Virus record (IMG/VR): IMGVR_UViG_3300012944_000054
Location: 1 to 26,222 of that record
Direction: 5' to 3' (one strand)
Source of the DNA: a virus
Length of the DNA stretch: 26,222 nt
The position numbers and the translations under genes were made by a program. Of the stretch, positions 22,596-26,222 are shown piece after piece (within the stretch, counting starts at the first letter, position 1; every line of letters begins with the position of its first letter). The notes below the pieces were generated by a model. It was not told the origin of the DNA. It did no database searches and saw only the letters and a program-made list of their open reading frames with translations.

Positions 22596-24371
22596 CTATG
22601 AATCCTTATAAATGCGCGGCTCGGCGTTCATCGCCTCGAACGGGACCGGCTTGGTTGGTTTCATGTCGTAGACGCGGCTGGTCGCGTCCAGGAAGTCGTC
22701 ATGTGCCGCGAACGGATGCAGCCGGAACTCTTCGAGGAACGCCCGCGTCAGGTCGTACATGTCGCCGTCCTCGTTGAGCCGCTTCAGCGCGGTGACGATC
22801 CGGAATGACTGCATGGTTGCTTTGCAGGCGCGTTGGTTGCGCGTGAGGTCCTGCATCGGCCGGTAGACGATGGTGCCAACCGCCTCGTTGTGGGCGCCGT
22901 TGGCCGCCTCGATCATCCGCTTGGAATCTTCTTCGGTCCAAACGTCCCAGAGAGCCTGGTTGGCGAGGCCGCCGCCGAAGTCTGCGTGATAGACCACGGC
23001 CGGCAGATAGAAGATGCCGCGGTTGAAATCCGGCTGAAGCCGCGAGATGCGGTCGCTCTTGGAGTGCTTGCCGTCCTGCGTGGTGTTCAATTCCTCGATC
23101 GGGAACTGATCGTTGTCGCGCTCCTGGTATTCCTGGATCACCTCCAGGTCGACCTGCATGCCGTATTGCTCATAGCCGACCCGAACATGCTGCACGCCAG
23201 GATGGTTCGACCATTTCTCGCGGAGCTGGCAGATCAGGTCGTAGCGCCGCGACAACTTCATGCGGTGGCAGTAGCCATCGAGCAGATACTTGTTGCCGCC
23301 GACGTCGATGCCGATCACGGAGATGGCGGTGCGGTCGCTGCGCTTGGTCTTGCCCTTCGACGGATCGACCATGATGTAGACGTTGAGCACAGTCGGCACG
23401 ATGTCGTAATGCGCCAACGACAGCATCGAGAACGTGCTCTCATTGCCCGCGATCGGGTTGAGGAGCATCTGCGCATTGACGGTCGAGCGCTGCGCCTTCT
23501 TGACGTCTTTCCATTTCTCCTCGGTCAACAGCACCGGCTTGCCTGTCAGCGTGCCGTCGATGGTGGCCGGGAAAATCCTCGTCTTCAGGATACCGCGGTC
23601 GATGATGATGCCATAGGTGTCCGCGAATGAGTATCGCGTGCCCTGGTGCCACTTGCGGGTAAGCCCAAGCACGCCGAGATTGTCCGACAGTTCCCAGCGC
23701 AGCGTTACCTTCTTCACGATGTCGGGGTTATCGACCATCGTCTCGTTGATCAGATCGTCAAAGTTTAAGATCTGATAGTGCTTGCCGGTCCGCATGCCGT
23801 CGATCAGGCCAAATGCCTCGACGGTGGACTCCTTCGGGTTGCCCCGACGCTTGACGACAATTCCCTTATAGCGCGACCACTGCGGCGCCTGGTGCCGTGG
23901 ATCGTCCCACAGCACGTCCGAGTGCTGGGTCTTCAAAAGGTCATTGCGTTCGAACTCCTCTTGGATCTGGATCAGGAATGGCTGCGCGACCTTGTCGGTA
24001 CCGGAGATGATGGCGATCGTGATTTCGGGGTCGACCAGGATTTCCTGGATGCAGCCGCCGAACGTGCAGATCGTACTCTTGTAGTGGTAGCGCGCCCACA
24101 GATCGAGGTAACCATCCGGGTTGGCCTCGACCTCGCGGCAGCGATCGAATATCCACGGCACCAGCATGTCGCGCCGACCGCATGTAACCGTCAGCAGGTA
24201 GAAGCGGTCGTTGCAGTTGAGCAGCGCCTTGTCGGCCGCCGAACCGGTCTCCTCGATGAACTCGTAGAAATCCGTCGTCTCGTCCAGATCGAGGAACGGC
24301 AGCTTCGTGGTGATGAACTCACCAAGGCGCGGGTCTTTGAGGTAACGTGTCCCTCTAAGCTCCTTGACCAT
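22596..24371 (-). CDS. terL: Terminase large subunit
   Basis: This 591-residue protein is the packaging motor that docks on the portal and cuts concatemeric DNA. ATPase part: Walker A-like RYHYKST at 94-100, a variant lacking the classic G-x-G-K, as in several phage terminases with R-x-x-x-K-S/T loops; Walker B at about 199-207 (YQILNFDDL, Asp205/Asp206). Nuclease part (RNase H fold): Asp336 in VYIMVDPSKG, Glu401 in VGYEQYGMQ and Asp568/Asp569 in AAHDDFLDA fit the metal-binding acidic residues. The ATG at 24371 overlaps the preceding gene by 17 bases. Length is normal for the family. Confidence 0.93.
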   Translation of the reverse strand: MVKELRGTRYLKDPRLGEFITTKLPFLDLDETTDFYEFIEETGSAADKALLNCNDRFYLLTVTCGRRDMLVPWIFDRCREVEANPDGYLDLWARYHYKSTICTFGGCIQEILVDPEITIAIISGTDKVAQPFLIQIQEEFERNDLLKTQHSDVLWDDPRHQAPQWSRYKGIVVKRRGNPKESTVEAFGLIDGMRTGKHYQILNFDDLINETMVDNPDIVKKVTLRWELSDNLGVLGLTRKWHQGTRYSFADTYGIIIDRGILKTRIFPATIDGTLTGKPVLLTEEKWKDVKKAQRSTVNAQMLLNPIAGNESTFSMLSLAHYDIVPTVLNVYIMVDPSKGKTKRSDRTAISVIGIDVGGNKYLLDGYCHRMKLSRRYDLICQLREKWSNHPGVQHVRVGYEQYGMQVDLEVIQEYQERDNDQFPIEELNTTQDGKHSKSDRISRLQPDFNRGIFYLPAVVYHADFGGGLANQALWDVWTEEDSKRMIEAANGAHNEAVGTIVYRPMQDLTRNQRACKATMQSFRIVTALKRLNEDGDMYDLTRAFLEEFRLHPFAAHDDFLDATSRVYDMKPTKPVPFEAMNAEPRIYKDS

Positions 24372-25107
24372 TGGTCTTGCGCAGGTTGCGCCACTTCGCG
24401 AAGTCTTCCGCCAGCGGGTTGATAACCGTCGGCGTCACGTCCTTCATCTCGCCATTGCCATGGGCCCCATTCAAACCATGCGGGCGATTGTCACTGGTCG
24501 GGACCGTGATGTCGATCGAGGCGCCCCCGGAAAGCTTCGCGGCCATCGTGAGCGCATCGACCAAGGCGGCGGTGCAGCGCATGTCGACGATCATCCGCTC
24601 CGGGTACATCGCCATCGTTCGCATGATGATGATGTTGAGCGCCATGCGCTCGCGGTTCTCAAGGATCGCCAGCGCCGTCGAGGTGGCATCCGCCTTTGTC
24701 AAGGCTTCGAGCGAAAACCGCGGGTCGACCTTGGCGAGCGCGGCACTAATCGTCTGCGCAGCCTTGGCCGGCTCTGACGACACTTCAGGCGGCGGCGCAG
24801 GCGCCTTCAGCGGTGGCTGTTTGGCTGCCTCACTGCTGGCAACTCTATTCCGCGCTCGTCGACTCGTAACGCGGTGTTCGGCCTTGCGGACCGGTGAGAG
24901 TGGCGGGCGCGGCTTGAACGGGATCAGTCGGCCAACGGTTGCCTTCGATACCACATAGTTGCGCGCCGACAGTTCCTCGAACACGGCCTTGACCGTCGCA
25001 GGGCGCTTGCGGCTGATCAGATAGTCACGGACCTTTTCGGCCTGTTCTTTGGTCGGGCGCTGGCCGCCGCCGTCAGGGCAGTCATCCTCGAAGGGTGGCT
25101 GCGTCAC
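24355..25107 (-). CDS. Probable terminase small subunit
   Basis: The start is GTG in a GTGA overlap with the upstream stop. Residues about 18-62 (TKEQAEKVRDYLISRK, TVKAVFEELSARNYVVSKATVGRLI) form a helix-turn-helix-like DNA-binding region. A basic and Pro-rich linker (about 65-110) is followed by a helical core (about 112-195, ALTKADATSTALAILENRERMALNII) suited to oligomerisation. The position directly before the large terminase is the main support. A DNA-binding regulator is the alternative. Confidence 0.72.
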   Translation of the reverse strand: MTQPPFEDDCPDGGGQRPTKEQAEKVRDYLISRKRPATVKAVFEELSARNYVVSKATVGRLIPFKPRPPLSPVRKAEHRVTSRRARNRVASSEAAKQPPLKAPAPPPEVSSEPAKAAQTISAALAKVDPRFSLEALTKADATSTALAILENRERMALNIIIMRTMAMYPERMIVDMRCTAALVDALTMAAKLSGGASIDITVPTSDNRPHGLNGAHGNGEMKDVTPTVINPLAEDFAKWRNLRKTNGQGA

Positions 25108-25736
25108 TGCTGCGCCACCGAGGAGAAGTCCAGCGGGCCGCTCGAACCTTGCGATTGCAATGGAATTACATGGTCGGCGACCGCCTTCGATCCGAAATCC
25201 AGCGGCTCCGGCGCTGGCGCCCCGACCGCAGAGGAGAAGTCAAGCCCCTCGCCGCCGAATCTGCTCCGCCTCTTCTCGATGTCGCTCATGATCGAGGAAT
25301 TGAGATTGCCGATGGTGCCGGCGCGATCGAAGTGCGGGTTACCGGCGCGCTCCGTGGCGCTGAAGACCTGATCGACCGGCATATCCGGATCCATGCCGAG
25401 CGTACGCGCGGCGCGCGAGGCCCCGTAATGGTGACCGAGATAGACCTCGGCGTCGCTCGGCCGGCGCCCAAGGATGCGGCCCATCTCCTCGCGGGTGTCG
25501 CGCATGAAGGGCATGTAGCCGGTGGCCTGGGTTTCCGGATCGTCCGATTCGCCGATGCCGTACTGCTGGCGCAGACCGCGGGTCATCTGGAACAAGCCCT
25601 TGATGGTCTTGCTCGATCGCGCCTGCGGATTGAACGCGCTCTCGCGCTCGGCATAGGCGAGCAAGGTCGCTGGGTCCTCGCCGTTGGCCTCGGCGATCCG
25701 GCGGATAGCGTCCTGAATGTTACTCGGCGAAGCCAT
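25104..25736 (-). CDS. Lytic transglycosylase-like protein with LDFS-type C-terminal motifs
   Basis: The chosen ATG gives 210 residues (MASPSNIQDAIRR) and a 17-base overlap with the upstream gene; an earlier ATG at 25817 would add a composition-poor extension. The SLT-like core reads YAERESAFNPQA (catalytic Glu at residue 32), KGLFQMT (46-52) and VYLGHHYGASRAARTL (98-113), matching the E-S-x-F-N-P, G-L-F-Q and helix motifs of soluble lytic transglycosylases. It probably opens peptidoglycan at infection. The C-terminus carries three LDF(S/G)S motifs (165, 179 and 202) in flexible sequence. No signal peptide or holin is nearby, so a virion-borne enzyme is more likely than a lysis enzyme. Confidence 0.8.
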   Translation of the reverse strand: MASPSNIQDAIRRIAEANGEDPATLLAYAERESAFNPQARSSKTIKGLFQMTRGLRQQYGIGESDDPETQATGYMPFMRDTREEMGRILGRRPSDAEVYLGHHYGASRAARTLGMDPDMPVDQVFSATERAGNPHFDRAGTIGNLNSSIMSDIEKRRSRFGGEGLDFSSAVGAPAPEPLDFGSKAVADHVIPLQSQGSSGPLDFSSVAQQ

Positions 25737-25989
25737 AGATCGGGACGATTTCGACCTTGAGCGAGTTGACAATGCCGGGCTTGGTCGAATCCGGTCGATG
25801 CTGACTGCCGCCGGCATTGACCTGGACCGCGTAGCCTTCCGGCATCGCGTTCAAGGCGAGCTCGATCGCATCCATTACAGCCGCGCGGATCGATTGCTCG
25901 GGTTCGGAGCAGGTGTTGCGCGCAACGTCAGCTTTCAGGACGGCAAGCACCGGAGCTGGCTTGCCGATCGCGGTAAGGGACCAGGACAT
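25720..25989 (-). CDS. Small hypothetical phage protein, 89 residues
   Basis: It starts MSWSLTAIGKPAPVLAVLK two bases after the upstream TAG, with AAGG about ten bases before the ATG; the frame extends further upstream but only as a shadow of the preceding gene. The layout (strand, long helix SEPEQSIRAAVMDAIELAL, two strands YAVQVNAGGSQH and LKVEIVPIYG) resembles unnamed small proteins found in many phages. Function unknown. Confidence 0.7.
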   Translation of the reverse strand: MSWSLTAIGKPAPVLAVLKADVARNTCSEPEQSIRAAVMDAIELALNAMPEGYAVQVNAGGSQHRPDSTKPGIVNSLKVEIVPIYGFAE

Positions 25990-25991
25990 GG

Positions 25992-26174
25992 CTATTTTGC
26001 CTTCTTCTTGGAGGGATGTTTCTTGACGGCCGCGTTGGCGATGCGGACTGCCTTCGCCTCGTCCCCACTCTCTTCGAGCACCGAGTTTGCGGTGGAGCTC
26101 CATTGCTTGCGCTTGGCTGGAGTGTTGGCCTTCTTGGTGTGGCGCTTCGGGCCATCGCTCGGGAGCCATGGCAT
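25992..26174 (-). CDS. Small basic phage protein, 60 residues
   Basis: The sequence MPWLPSDGPKRHTKKANTP, KQWSSTANSVLEESGDEAKAVRIANAAVKKH and a Lys-rich end is a family I recall as common and uncharacterised in phages ('P-W-x-P-x-D ... H-T-K-K-A ... W-x-x-x-A-N-x-V-L'). Highly basic, so it may bind nucleic acid. The ATG overlaps the stop of the partial gene upstream by one base. Confidence 0.78.
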   Translation of the reverse strand: MPWLPSDGPKRHTKKANTPAKRKQWSSTANSVLEESGDEAKAVRIANAAVKKHPSKKKAK

Positions 26175-26222
26175 CAGATCAGCGGCTTTCCGGCCGACGC
26201 CAGCCGGCGGACCTCTTCGAGA
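26174..26222 (-). CDS. C-terminal end of an upstream gene (partial)
   Basis: The frame entering from the right edge reads LEEVRRLASAGKPLI and stops at a TGA that overlaps the next ATG by one base (TGATG), a junction used repeatedly in this cluster. Only 15 codons are visible, so the product cannot be named. Confidence 0.5.
   Translation of the reverse strand, partial: LEEVRRLASAGKPLI

Noticed and set aside
1-26222. Search for tRNA genes, CRISPR arrays, insertion sequences, integrase, attachment sites or lysogeny genes.
   Set aside because: None was recognised on either strand; coding density leaves almost no room for them.

Overview
The window is one unbroken late-gene block of a tailed double-stranded DNA phage (free phage or prophage fragment). 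All 32 genes lie on the minus strand, so the biological order runs from position 26222 down to 1. Short-tailed (podovirus-like) morphology is inferred from a large portal, a separate scaffold, a beta-propeller-like tail hub, a cassette of internal (ejection) proteins, and the absence of a tape measure, tail tube or sheath gene. GC content is high and codons are strongly G/C-ending. An alphaproteobacterial or similar high-GC soil host is plausible but not demonstrated. I see no integrase, repressor, replication gene, tRNA, CRISPR or IS element, so lifestyle cannot be decided from here.

Layout in transcription order. (1) 26222-25104: small accessory proteins and a lytic-transglycosylase-like protein. 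(2) 25107-22596: probable small terminase followed by the large terminase (ATPase plus RNase H-type nuclease). (3) 22593-20494: five small or medium virion-type proteins. (4) 20493-17953: an 846-residue portal. (5) 17941-14282: beta-rich, glycine-rich and proline-rich proteins plus a zinc-ribbon protein, sitting unusually between portal and scaffold. (6) 14282-11441: scaffold, HK97-fold major capsid protein and a probable capsid accessory protein. (7) 11372-6383: head-completion-type small proteins, a head-tail adaptor candidate, a tail-collar-domain fibre, the tail hub, and a small protein. (8) 6474-1: a GNAT-like protein and three probable internal virion proteins. The last is a giant multidomain protein (at least 1197 residues, running off the left edge) with an inorganic-pyrophosphatase-like domain of the kind found in phage polyvalent proteins.

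The genes are packed edge to edge (TGATG, TAAATG and GTGA junctions; largest gap 68 bases). This points to one long polycistronic transcription unit with translational coupling. No promoter could be recognised. Several starts are GTG or TTG, and some are supported by good Shine-Dalgarno sequences.

Most interesting points: a giant polyvalent-type protein at the end of the ejection cassette; a short LDFS-like motif repeated in both that protein and the transglycosylase at the far end of the cluster; the same beta-domain inserted in two neighbouring tail genes; an S74 intramolecular-chaperone domain on a probable internal virion protein; and a 92-base out-of-frame overlap between two genes. All function calls come from reading the translated sequence and remembered family features; no database search was possible.
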